A program made the translations under genes and the position numbers. Source: an uncultured Verrucomicrobia subdivision 3 bacterium (GTDB taxonomy: Bacteria; Verrucomicrobiota; Verrucomicrobiae; Limisphaerales; CAMLLE01). Taken from it: a DNA stretch of 5,243 nucleotides. Under the pieces are notes generated by a model that did no database searches, was not told the DNA's origin, and saw only the letters and a program-made list of their open reading frames with translations. This document shows positions 1 through 5,243 of this stretch, piece after piece. Numbering within the stretch: position 1 is the first letter of the stretch; the number at the start of each line of letters is the position of its first letter. The stretch lies in NCBI GenBank assembly GCA_946480555.1, contig CAMLLE010000275.1:1-5243 (forward strand), in the 5' to 3' direction.

Positions 1-1
1 G

Positions 2-121
2 AAGGAACGCCTCTCGGCGGATGGCGAGGTGCTCGTGCCGCTCGAGGAAAGCGCCATCGCGGCCCTGGCGCAGAAGATCATTGCGGAGAAGGTGACCTCC
101 GTCGCCATCGGCTTCCTCCAC
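2..121 (+). CDS. Hydantoinase A / 5-oxoprolinase-type N-terminal fragment (both ends missing)
   Basis: Plus-strand frame 1 of this edge (codons from base 2) reads [16 protein letters not shown], then a helix-like stretch, then [10 protein letters not shown]. This is the pattern of the N-terminal hydantoinase A/oxoprolinase domain: 'ER-dG-vl-PLde', a short alpha-helix, then '-VAv-fLhsy-np-HE'. Such proteins are ATP-dependent hydrolases of hydantoins, 5-oxoproline or related cyclic amides, usually 500 to 700 residues. Only about 40 residues are present. The expected continuation after FLH (Ser-Tyr, Asn-Pro, His-Glu) is missing: from base ~122 the frame becomes the antisense of a response-regulator gene, although it stays open to base 808. 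No start codon or ribosome site is visible, as the gene begins outside the window. Family assignment is by remembered consensus only; the small size keeps confidence moderate. Confidence 0.55.
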
Positions 122-126
122 GCGGC
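104..126. other. Chimeric junction between two unrelated, oppositely oriented coding sequences
   Basis: Right of this interval the minus strand is an intact sigma-54 response regulator; left of it the plus strand is a hydantoinase-like gene. Inside it both readings are acceptable. The minus strand gives GRVEEADG, the segment that normally follows GAFTGA and leads into GGTLFLDE. The plus strand gives AIGFLHA, the normal hydantoinase segment. The expected AAA+ continuation (T-L-F-L-D-E) is absent from all three minus-strand frames beyond base 104, so this is not a simple frameshift. A stretch of about 20 bases shared in inverted orientation by two genes is what joins made by assemblers or by template switching look like. 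Confidence 0.6.
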
Positions 127-817
127 CAAGCTTCTGTTTGAGCGCACCGGTAAAAGCGCCCTTCTCGTGGCCGAACAGCTCGCTTTCAAGCAGCGTTTCC
201 GGGATCGCCGCGCAGTTGATGCGGACGTACGGCGATTTGCGGCGGCGGCTCAGGCTGTGCATCGCCCCGGCAACGAGTTCTTTGCCCGTTCCGCTCTCAC
301 CCAGGATCAGCACCCGCGCATCGGTCGGCGCCACGGTTTGGATCAGCTGCTTGAGTTCCCGGAGCTTTGGCGAGTCGCCAACGATGTCTTCGACACGGCA
401 GGCCTCGCCCGCCTTGGCGCGCAGGCTCGCGTTTTCCTGCAGCAGGCGGTGCCGCTCTGCGCAGCGTTCGACCGCGTGCAGCAGTTCCTCCGGCGCGAAG
501 GGTTTGGAAAGGTAATCAATCGCGCCGGCCTTGATGGCTTCCACCGCCAGCTTCGGAGTGGCGTAGGCAGTGATCATGAGCGCGGGCAGCTCGGGCCATT
601 TCTCGTGCAACTGGCGGAGGAAGTCGTAGCCGCTCATGCCGCCCAGCCGGGCATCAGTGATGACCATGAAGAATTCCTCGCGGCCGAGGATTTCCAGCGC
701 CTGCTCGGCGGATTCGGCGGTGCGCGCAGAGAACCCCTCGTCGCTCAACACGGTGGAGAGCGAGGCGCGCATGTTCTTCTCGTCGTCAACGACGAGCACT
801 GGCAATGAAATGCTCAC
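104..817 (-). CDS. NtrC-family sigma-54-dependent response regulator, truncated at the left junction
   Basis: This is the output partner of the adjacent kinase: a phosphorylated receiver activates an AAA+ domain that remodels sigma-54 RNA polymerase. Residues 1-115 form the receiver: acidic pair D11/D12, phosphoacceptor D55 ([12 protein letters not shown]), T83 (MITAYA) and K105 (SKPF). A linker of about 25 residues follows. The AAA+ domain starts near [11 protein letters not shown] (142-152), with Walker A GESGTGKE at 173-180 and GAFTGA, the sigma-54 contact loop, at 220-225. Similarity ends at residue 238 (ADG), so Walker B, the arginine finger and any DNA-binding domain are missing; the family is usually about 450 residues. 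The frame stays open to base 2 with unrelated residues. GTG at 817 is chosen because LPVLVVDDE begins directly after it and an AGG lies 8 bases upstream; no in-frame ATG is suitable. It lies 28 bases after the kinase stop, so the two are probably cotranscribed. Confidence 0.9.
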
Positions 818-825
818 GGGCGAAG

Positions 826-829
826 CCTG
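826..829 (-). promoter_or_regulatory. Shine-Dalgarno-like CAGG that supports the GTG start of the response regulator
   Basis: Reading the minus strand, AGG (828-826) is followed by eight bases (cttcgccc) and then GTG at 817-815. The spacing is normal for a ribosome-binding site, and the next codons begin a canonical receiver domain. It is only a 3-base core, so support is modest, but it is a better match than what precedes most other genes here. Confidence 0.4.
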
Positions 830-845
830 GTTTCTTGGGTGATGT

Positions 846-2351
846 TCATCCAACTTTGGCAGCACTGATCACCGTTTTCGCCGGAAAAGTTAAGATAAAG
901 CGCGAACCTTTTCCAAGCTCCGATTCCAGCTTCACCCGGCCGGCGTAAAGTTCCACGTTGTGTTTCACGATCGCCAGGCCGAGGCCGCTGCCCTTCTCCT
1001 TGGTTGTGTAATAGGCTTCGAAGATGCGCTCAACCTTGTCGCGCGGGATTCCCGGACCACTATCGCGGATCGCAATTTCCATCGAACTGTCCGTGCGGCA
1101 AACGGCCGAGACGGCGATTTCTCCCTTGCCTTGCAGCGCCTCGCGGGCGTTCTGCAGCAGGTTCACCAACGCGTCGCGCAGATGACGCCGCTGCATTAAC
1201 AAGGGCGGAAAGGTGCGGACGTACAGCCGCGAAACCACGATGCCGCTTTCCTCGCCCGGCGGAAAAACCTGATCAATGGCCGTGTCGAGTTCCTCCGCGA
1301 CATCCAGCTTCTCCACGCGCCCTTCGTTCAACTGTGCGTAACCCATCAGCTGCGTGATGATGCGGTCCGACCGTTCGACTTCCTCCTGAATGATCTCGAT
1401 CTGGCGCATCAGGTCGGTGCGGCCGGCGTTCAAGGCCTTTCGCATCGAGTATGTGGCGTTGTTGATGATCGCGAGCGGGTTCTTGATCTGGTGCGCAAAC
1501 TCCGCCGCCAGCCGGCCGGCGGAATGCAGTTGCGCCTGCCGGACGGCCGATTCGCGGCTCTCTTCTGCCACGCGCCGCTGGCGTTCCGCCAACACCTGGG
1601 TTCCGTAACAACACGCGGTCACCAGCCACAGCACAAATATTTTGAGGAAGATTGGCTCCGGCGATTGTTCCTCGTCATCGATGGCGGCCACGTACGGCAG
1701 ATCGGCCACGGTGATCCAGCTGTTCGTCCGAGTGAAGGTGTTGGTTGACATTGGCGGCAGCGCAGCGCGGGTGCCGCGATTGCCTGGCCGCACCGAACTC
1801 GCCCGGCTATCCACCATCAATGTCGTGGGCGGCAGTTGGTTTTCCAGCACACCGCTGCTGAAATAGAAAACGCTCAGCAGGATGTTCAGCACCAGTTGCG
1901 GAGATGCGAGCGGTATGCTGATGGCATTGAGCACCGCCATGCCGGGGAGAATCCAGAAGACGATGCTTTCAAAGCCGCCTGTAATGAACACCAGGCCGGA
2001 AATAAAAATGCCATCCAGCAAGCCGAGGGTGAACACCAGCCATTGAAAGGTGGCCGCGGGAAAACGCTTCCAAAAATAGAAAACGCCCGTTGCCAGCAGG
2101 TTGAAGATCAAATAGGCGATGAAGTAGCCCTTCACGAACTCGACCGCGACGGAATAAGGCGTCTCAACGTCTTCCCCTGCGGCCAGCGTGAACAGATAAT
2201 AAACCGCGACAAGAATGACACCCGCCTTGGCCGGCAGCACGATGTGCAGCTGCATCGACACGATCTTCTCCGCACGATGCACCGGTTCGGGCTGCTGGAT
2301 TGCGAGCAAGGCCCGCAACCAGTCGATCGCCCTTGATCGTGTCGGATTCAT
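846..2351 (-). CDS. Membrane-bound sensor histidine kinase, NtrB/ZraS-like core, six predicted TM helices
   Basis: This kinase autophosphorylates on histidine and passes phosphate to the NtrC-type regulator encoded just downstream. Six hydrophobic segments are seen at about residues 41-58, 74-93, 103-122, 128-148, 150-168 and 235-254. Basic residues (WKRF at 94-97; AERQRR at 255-260) suit cytoplasmic N and C ends. The 65-residue polar loop 169-234 would then be periplasmic. The HisKA domain has [10 protein letters not shown] with phosphoacceptor H287 and a long coiled helix to about 340. The ATPase domain has the N box ([11 protein letters not shown]401), G1 (RDSGPGIP, D430), an F-box-like IFEAYYTT (443-450) and G2 (GSGLGL, 454-459). 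All catalytic motifs are intact. The input domain matches no sensor family I recognise, so the signal is unknown. ATG at 2351 gives a basic N-terminus; no strong Shine-Dalgarno is visible. It lies 115 bases after coaC, so it may have its own promoter. Confidence 0.93.
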   Translation of the reverse strand: MNPTRSRAIDWLRALLAIQQPEPVHRAEKIVSMQLHIVLPAKAGVILVAVYYLFTLAAGEDVETPYSVAVEFVKGYFIAYLIFNLLATGVFYFWKRFPAATFQWLVFTLGLLDGIFISGLVFITGGFESIVFWILPGMAVLNAISIPLASPQLVLNILLSVFYFSSGVLENQLPPTTLMVDSRASSVRPGNRGTRAALPPMSTNTFTRTNSWITVADLPYVAAIDDEEQSPEPIFLKIFVLWLVTACCYGTQVLAERQRRVAEESRESAVRQAQLHSAGRLAAEFAHQIKNPLAIINNATYSMRKALNAGRTDLMRQIEIIQEEVERSDRIITQLMGYAQLNEGRVEKLDVAEELDTAIDQVFPPGEESGIVVSRLYVRTFPPLLMQRRHLRDALVNLLQNAREALQGKGEIAVSAVCRTDSSMEIAIRDSGPGIPRDKVERIFEAYYTTKEKGSGLGLAIVKHNVELYAGRVKLESELGKGSRFILTFPAKTVISAAKVG

Positions 2352-2420
2352 GAAACGGGGTCCGTCAGGCGTAACACGTGAAATCGTTCCACAGGCCGGA
2401 ATCCGGTCCTGGATCCTGTT

Positions 2421-2447
2421 GAGATGCGGAGTTTCAAAGCCGCACTC
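2421..2447 (-). other. Hairpin 20 bases after the coaC stop (weak terminator candidate)
   Basis: GAG-A-TGCGG (2421-2429) pairs with CCGCACTC (2440-2447). This gives an 8-bp stem with one bulged A and a 10-base loop. It lies in the coaC-kinase spacer where a terminator or processing site would sit. No T-run follows on the minus strand (next bases AACAGGATCC), so it is not a standard intrinsic terminator. It may be chance or an mRNA 3' stabiliser. Confidence 0.3.
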
Positions 2448-2466
2448 ATTTCAACGCATTCACTAT

Positions 2467-3006
2467 TCAACCGTGCTTCAACATCAATGCGCGCCGGGCG
2501 ATCTCCTCCACGGGCCACAACCGGCCGATGCCTTCGTACCCGCACGAAAGCATCCCCTCTTCAGGCCCGATGAATTCCGCTCCACGCGATTTTAACACCG
2601 AAACATTCTCCTGTGTCGCGGGATGCAGCCACATCTTTCCGTTCATCGCCGGAGCGATCAGCACTTTCGCCTTTAGATTCAATGCCAGCGCGATGCAGCT
2701 CAGCGCATCGTCCGCAATCCCCAGGGCCAGCTTTGCAATCGTGTTTGCGGTGGCCGGCGCGATCAGTAGCAAATCCGCCTCATCCGCCAGCCGAATGTGC
2801 GCCGGTTTCCAGCCCTCCTCTTCGTCGTAAAGATCGGTGATCACTGGGTTCCGCGACAGGGTTTTGAAGGGAATCGGCGTGATGAATTTCTGCGCATCCG
2901 CTGTCATGACGACGTGGAGGTCGCAGCCCTGCTTCGTGAGCTGGCTTGCGAGATCCGCCGCCTTGTGAGCCGCGATGGAACCAGTGACGCCGAGGACGAT
3001 GTTCAT
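2467..3006 (-). CDS. coaC: Phosphopantothenoylcysteine decarboxylase, stand-alone CoaC
   Basis: This FMN-dependent cytoplasmic enzyme decarboxylates 4'-phosphopantothenoylcysteine to 4'-phosphopantetheine in coenzyme A synthesis. The HFCD flavoprotein fold is clear. It has the N-terminal GVTGSIAAHKA (residues 6-16), H70 in AHIRLADEAD (equivalent of the catalytic His of E. coli Dfp), PATANT at 84-89 (the PASANT motif), PAMNGKMW at 119-126 with the substrate-binding Asn N122, and MLSCGYEGIGR at 152-162 with the conserved clamp Cys C155. Its 179 residues match the CoaC half of bifunctional CoaBC (about 400 aa), and a stop follows directly. No CoaB (ligase) domain is encoded here, so it must be elsewhere. 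ATG 3006 is the only reasonable start, because an in-frame TAA lies 9 bases upstream. No Shine-Dalgarno precedes it. Placement after gmk matches the usual gmk-rpoZ-coaBC neighbourhood, minus rpoZ. A peptide-modifying Cys decarboxylase (EpiD type) is possible but unlikely in this context. Confidence 0.92.
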   Translation of the reverse strand: MNIVLGVTGSIAAHKAADLASQLTKQGCDLHVVMTADAQKFITPIPFKTLSRNPVITDLYDEEEGWKPAHIRLADEADLLLIAPATANTIAKLALGIADDALSCIALALNLKAKVLIAPAMNGKMWLHPATQENVSVLKSRGAEFIGPEEGMLSCGYEGIGRLWPVEEIARRALMLKHG

Positions 3007-3012
3007 GGGTTG

Positions 3013-3051
3013 TTATCGATTGGATCGGTCAATCGTCAAATCGGCGCCTCC
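3013..3051 (-). promoter_or_regulatory. Possible 8-codon leader ORF with Shine-Dalgarno and hairpin ahead of coaC
   Basis: On the minus strand GGAGG (3051-3047) is followed after 7 bases by TTG (3039), seven more sense codons and TAA (3015-3013). It is in the same frame as coaC, whose ATG follows only 6 bases after the TAA. A hairpin with 6-bp arms (3017-3022 with 3030-3035, 7-base loop) lies inside it. The GGAGG is among the best SD matches I see in the window, yet no long gene follows it directly. It could couple translation from gmk to coaC or be chance; support is weak. Confidence 0.25.
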
Positions 3052-3077
3052 GGTTCAACGATCGACAAATTGCGCTT

Positions 3078-3857
3078 TCAAATCTCCGGCATGTCCGCCC
3101 GCGACGTCCGCAGCTTCTCCGCCTGCACGATGGCCAGTGTCCGCTGCAGGTCCCTCTCCACACTGTCGCTCAATACGAGGTAATCGAAATTCTTCCATTG
3201 TGCGATTTCCTGACGCGCCACGCTGAGACGTTTTTGAATGACGGGTTCCGAATCCGTCCCGCGCTTGCGCAAACGCGCCTCCAGAATCGCCAGTGACGGT
3301 GGCGTGAGGAAGATCGTGACGAGCGCGCGTTTCAATTCCGGATCGGCCAGCGCGCTGGCCCGCACCGTGGCCGCGCCCTGCACGTCAATGTTCAACAAGA
3401 CGTCCTGCCCGCGGCGCAGTTTCTCGACAACTTCCGATTTGAGCGTTCCGTAGCTGTTCCCGTAAACCGTCGCGTGTTCGAGGAAGTTTCCCGCCTGCAC
3501 GCGTTTCAGGAAGGACCCTGCGTCCAGGAAGTAGTAATCCACTCCGTCCCGTTCGCCGGGCCGCGGATCGCGCGTCGTGCAGGTGATGGCGCGCGTCATT
3601 TCGGGGCGGGACCGCAGCAGCGCTTCGCACAATGTGGTTTTTCCGCCGCCGGATGGCGCCGACACCAGGACCAGCAACGGCTGGTGCGATCGCGCGTGTG
3701 CAACATGCCGCTGATCCCTGGGGGCGGAATTTCCCCTGGGCGCCTCGGCGGGGGGCGACAGCTTCACCTCTGGCGCCCGGTTTGCGGCCCGTCGCGGATT
3801 CGTCTTTGCCTTTGCAGGCTGCGATTGGGTGCGTTGCGGATTGCGACGGGCTTTCAT
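3078..3857 (-). CDS. gmk: Guanylate kinase with a basic N-terminal extension
   Basis: It phosphorylates GMP (and dGMP) to GDP using ATP, in purine nucleotide supply. The kinase domain spans about residues 61-250. It has P-loop SAPSGGGKTT (66-75), GMP-binding TTRDPRPGE (94-102) and DGVDYYF (104-110), FLEHATVYGNSYGT (125-138), IDVQGA (157-162) and the lid LRKRGTDSE (196-204) with R210. All key residues are present. The domain is of normal size (about 200 aa), but 60 extra residues precede it, rich in Arg, Lys, Ala and Pro, with no hydrophobic segment. ATG 3857 is preferred because it overlaps the yicC stop as ATGA, typical of translational coupling. A start nearer the P-loop would have to be a rare codon such as TTG (L61), and no in-frame ATG lies between. 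The extension is probably disordered and may be real or a start-site artefact. It is cotranscribed with yicC. Confidence 0.95.
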   Translation of the reverse strand: MKARRNPQRTQSQPAKAKTNPRRAANRAPEVKLSPPAEAPRGNSAPRDQRHVAHARSHQPLLVLVSAPSGGGKTTLCEALLRSRPEMTRAITCTTRDPRPGERDGVDYYFLDAGSFLKRVQAGNFLEHATVYGNSYGTLKSEVVEKLRRGQDVLLNIDVQGAATVRASALADPELKRALVTIFLTPPSLAILEARLRKRGTDSEPVIQKRLSVARQEIAQWKNFDYLVLSDSVERDLQRTLAIVQAEKLRTSRADMPEI

Positions 3858-4735
3858 TCGACGTTCTGTGCCTGTTCGCGGAACTTCTCCAGCTCCGCCT
3901 TCAACGTCACCACTGCGCGTGAGATGATGCTGTCATTCGCCTTCGACCCTATCGTGTTGATTTCGCGGTTCATTTCCTGCGCGAGGAAATCCAGCGTGCG
4001 GCCGATCGGTTCGCTCGAATTGACGCAATCGTCGAACTGCTGGAAATGGCTTTGCAGCCGGGTCAGCTCTTCCGTGATGTCCGAGCGGTCCGCGAAGTAA
4101 ACCACTTCCTTGAGCAATCGCTCGTCATCCGGCGCGGGCGATTCCAGACCCGCATTGCGAATGCGCTCCATCAGCTGCTCCCGATACCGCTGAGCTACCT
4201 GGGGTGCTTGTTTCTGAATCTCGCGCGCGGCCTTGCGCATCGCTGCGATGCGTTCCTTCAAATCCTTTTCCAGATGCGCGCCTTCGCGTTCGCGCATCTT
4301 CACCATTCCATCCAGGCCCTTGGTCAGTGCCTTTTCAACCGCCGGCCAGAAATCCTCTTCCTCCGCAATCTGCTGGTCCGTCTGGAAAACACCCGGCGCG
4401 CGAACCAGATGATCGAGAGTGACGCCTCCTTGAATCTTCAACTGCTTGGCCAGTTTGTTCAGCTCCCGCGCATAAGCCTTGGCCAGCTCGACGTTCAGGT
4501 GCATGCGGGCGGCAATCGTGCCCGCACTGGCGTGGAGGATGACGCGGACGGTTACACGCCCTCGGGCGACGTGGCGGTTGATGGCGTCACGGATTTGCGC
4601 CTCGGTCATTTCGAGTTCGCGCGGCAACGTGACGGAAATTTCCGTCTGCTTCCGGTTCACAGAACTGAGTTCGACGGTGATCTTGAAACCGTCCTGTGAA
4701 CATTCGCCGCGCCCATAGCCCGTCATCGACTTCAT
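3854..4735 (-). CDS. yicC: YicC/YloC family endoribonuclease
   Basis: This is a member of the YicC/YloC family; E. coli YicC is reported as an endoribonuclease that affects small-RNA stability, and Bacillus YloC is related. The N-terminus MKSMTGYGRGE is the family signature. The middle (about 150-210) is a charged helical region, and the C-terminal DUF1732 segment contains GRTLDFLAQEMNREINTIGSKA (residues 245-266), the strongest conserved block. Length, 293 residues, is standard and the gene looks complete. ATG 4735 places the signature at the start. Upstream there is no Shine-Dalgarno; a CATATT at 4749-4744 lies 8 bases before ATG and could be a -10 element of a nearly leaderless transcript, which is speculative. 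Its stop overlaps the gmk start by 4 bases, the classic yicC-gmk pair, so it is probably the first gene of the yicC-gmk-coaC unit. Confidence 0.95.
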   Translation of the reverse strand: MKSMTGYGRGECSQDGFKITVELSSVNRKQTEISVTLPRELEMTEAQIRDAINRHVARGRVTVRVILHASAGTIAARMHLNVELAKAYARELNKLAKQLKIQGGVTLDHLVRAPGVFQTDQQIAEEEDFWPAVEKALTKGLDGMVKMREREGAHLEKDLKERIAAMRKAAREIQKQAPQVAQRYREQLMERIRNAGLESPAPDDERLLKEVVYFADRSDITEELTRLQSHFQQFDDCVNSSEPIGRTLDFLAQEMNREINTIGSKANDSIISRAVVTLKAELEKFREQAQNVE

Positions 4736-4802
4736 CGGGCGGGAATATGGGGAAAAGCGGCGGGAGTGGCGATGATTTTTGGGAGGATTCGGAAGCTCGG
4801 CC

Positions 4803-4837
4803 TGAATGTTGAGCGTTGAATGTTCATGGTTGAATGT
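4803..4837. repeat. Five tandem 7-base units (TGAATGT-like) between glgC and yicC
   Basis: The plus strand reads as consecutive heptamers: TGAATGT (4803), TGAGCGT (4810), TGAATGT (4817), TCATGGT (4824), TGAATGT (4831). Three units are identical and two are variants, in exact 7-base register. The array lies in the 165-base spacer, 66 bases upstream of the glgC stop on the plus-strand coordinate scale and 67 bases from the yicC start. Seven is not a multiple of three, so it is not coding. It may be a dispersed intergenic repeat or part of the regulatory region. The rest of the spacer shows no convincing terminator or promoter. Confidence 0.6.
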
Positions 4838-4900
4838 CGATCCACGACTCAGGCTTGGCGTTTCGTGTCCGTCTGTGAAACCTGCGTGACCACCGCCAGT

Positions 4901-5243
4901 TCAAATCACCGTCCCATGCGGCACGATGCCGTTCTTGGGAATGATGACGATGCCGTCGCGAATGAAATACAGCGGATGATCGGCGTTTTCCGGCTTGCCG
5001 GATGGCGAGATGACGACGTTGTTTCCGATGCGGGCGTTCTTGTCGATGATGGCGTTTTCGATGCGCGTGTTGGTGCCGATGCCGATGCGCGGGCGGCCCG
5101 CCGCTTCATTCGTATGGATGGATTCGTGCGATTCGTAGTAATCGCAACCCAGCAGCACGGTGCGATTGATGTCGCTGCCGGCTCCGACGATGCTCCGCAC
5201 GCCGACGATGCTGTTGCTGATGCGGGCATGATTCAGAATGCAC
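4901..5243 (-). CDS. glgC: Glucose-1-phosphate adenylyltransferase, C-terminal part (5' end outside window)
   Basis: ADP-glucose pyrophosphorylase makes ADP-glucose from ATP and glucose-1-phosphate, the committed step of bacterial glycogen synthesis. Only the last 113 or so residues of about 420 are present; reading continues beyond the right edge. They form the left-handed beta-helix domain, with hexapeptide-type turns (ARISNSIVGVRSIVGAGSDI, TRIENAIIDKNARIGNNVVI). The family signature LLGCDYYES follows the helix start, and the end (YFIRDGIVIIPKNGIVPHGTVI split over the last residues) resembles plant and cyanobacterial-type enzymes (IIDKNARIG, GIV-I-K, P-GT-I). This domain carries oligomerisation and allosteric contacts; the catalytic domain is not in view. 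The TGA stop is at 4903-4901. No T-rich terminator hairpin is evident downstream, so readthrough into yicC is possible, but the 165-base gap and unrelated function argue for a separate unit. Confidence 0.9.
   Translation of the reverse strand, partial: CILNHARISNSIVGVRSIVGAGSDINRTVLLGCDYYESHESIHTNEAAGRPRIGIGTNTRIENAIIDKNARIGNNVVISPSGKPENADHPLYFIRDGIVIIPKNGIVPHGTVI

Noticed and set aside
2..103. Continuation of the response regulator on the minus strand to the window edge
   Set aside because: The frame stays open, but residues after ADG show no AAA+ features (no TLFLDE, no Walker B). The plus strand reads far better here.
90..125. A simple frameshift in the response regulator
   Set aside because: Translating the other two minus-strand frames gives no TLFLDE-like sequence, and one hits a stop quickly. 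A frameshift would restore similarity.
122..808. Long open plus-strand frame continuing from the hydantoinase fragment
   Set aside because: It is the exact antisense of the response regulator's receiver and AAA+ codons and shows no family motif after base ~121. It is open only because of high GC codon bias.
1836..2336. 166-residue plus-strand ORF opposite the kinase membrane region
   Set aside because: It is antisense to codons for hydrophobic helices, giving Gln/Asn/Asp/His-rich nonsense; no motif.
2396..2406. CCGGA-A-TCCGG palindrome as a hairpin or operator
   Set aside because: The one-base spacer cannot form a hairpin loop, and such short palindromes are common in GC-rich DNA. No second copy is seen.
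2352..2466. Sigma-54 promoter ahead of the kinase that would show autoregulation
   Set aside because: No GG-N10-GC element resembling TGGCAC-N5-TTGC was found in the spacer on the minus strand.
3474..4100. 208-residue plus-strand ORF opposite gmk and yicC
   Set aside because: It spans two real genes on the opposite strand and is compositionally odd (Cys/Arg/Ser rich), as expected of a shadow frame.
4046..4699. 217-residue plus-strand ORF opposite yicC
   Set aside because: It is a shadow of the clearly identified yicC, without a recognisable domain or ribosome site.
4860..4881. Inverted repeat GTTTC...GAAAC downstream of glgC as a terminator
   Set aside because: The stem is only 5 bp plus G-T pairs that become C-A mismatches in the minus-strand transcript, and no T-run follows.

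Overview
The window looks like a chromosomal housekeeping segment of a moderately GC-rich Gram-negative bacterium. The neighbourhood (glgC, yicC, gmk, a CoaC-only flavoprotein, then a sensor kinase and sigma-54 activator) and an intergenic heptamer repeat fit Verrucomicrobiota (Limisphaerales/Pedosphaera-like). That assignment is inference from gene style, not from a marker gene. All well-supported genes lie on the minus strand and read right to left. The window ends inside glgC on the right, and its left ~100 bases belong to something else.

Right to left: 4901-5243 is the C-terminal beta-helix of ADP-glucose pyrophosphorylase (glgC, glycogen synthesis). A 165-base spacer holds five tandem 7-base units. 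Next come yicC (YicC/YloC endoribonuclease family, 293 aa) and gmk (guanylate kinase, 259 aa with a ~60-residue basic extension), which overlap by four bases (ATGA). After a 71-base spacer comes coaC (phosphopantothenoylcysteine decarboxylase only, 179 aa). A 115-base spacer with a hairpin follows, then a six-TM histidine kinase (501 aa). Its NtrC-type response regulator starts with GTG 28 bases after the kinase stop. yicC-gmk-(rpoZ)-coaBC is a common bacterial order; here rpoZ is absent from its usual place and CoaB is not fused.

The most notable point is at the left edge. The response regulator reads perfectly through its receiver domain, Walker A and GAFTGA motifs, then loses all AAA+ similarity at about base 104. 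From there to base 1 the opposite strand reads as the N-terminal part of a hydantoinase A/oxoprolinase-type protein. About 20 bases at the junction are plausible coding sequence for both proteins on opposite strands. This suggests a chimera joined through a short shared inverted sequence, most simply an assembly or library artefact, less likely a real rearrangement.

I see no rRNA, tRNA, CRISPR array, insertion sequence or convincing new defence or mobile system. Apart from the junction, this is an ordinary core-genome region.
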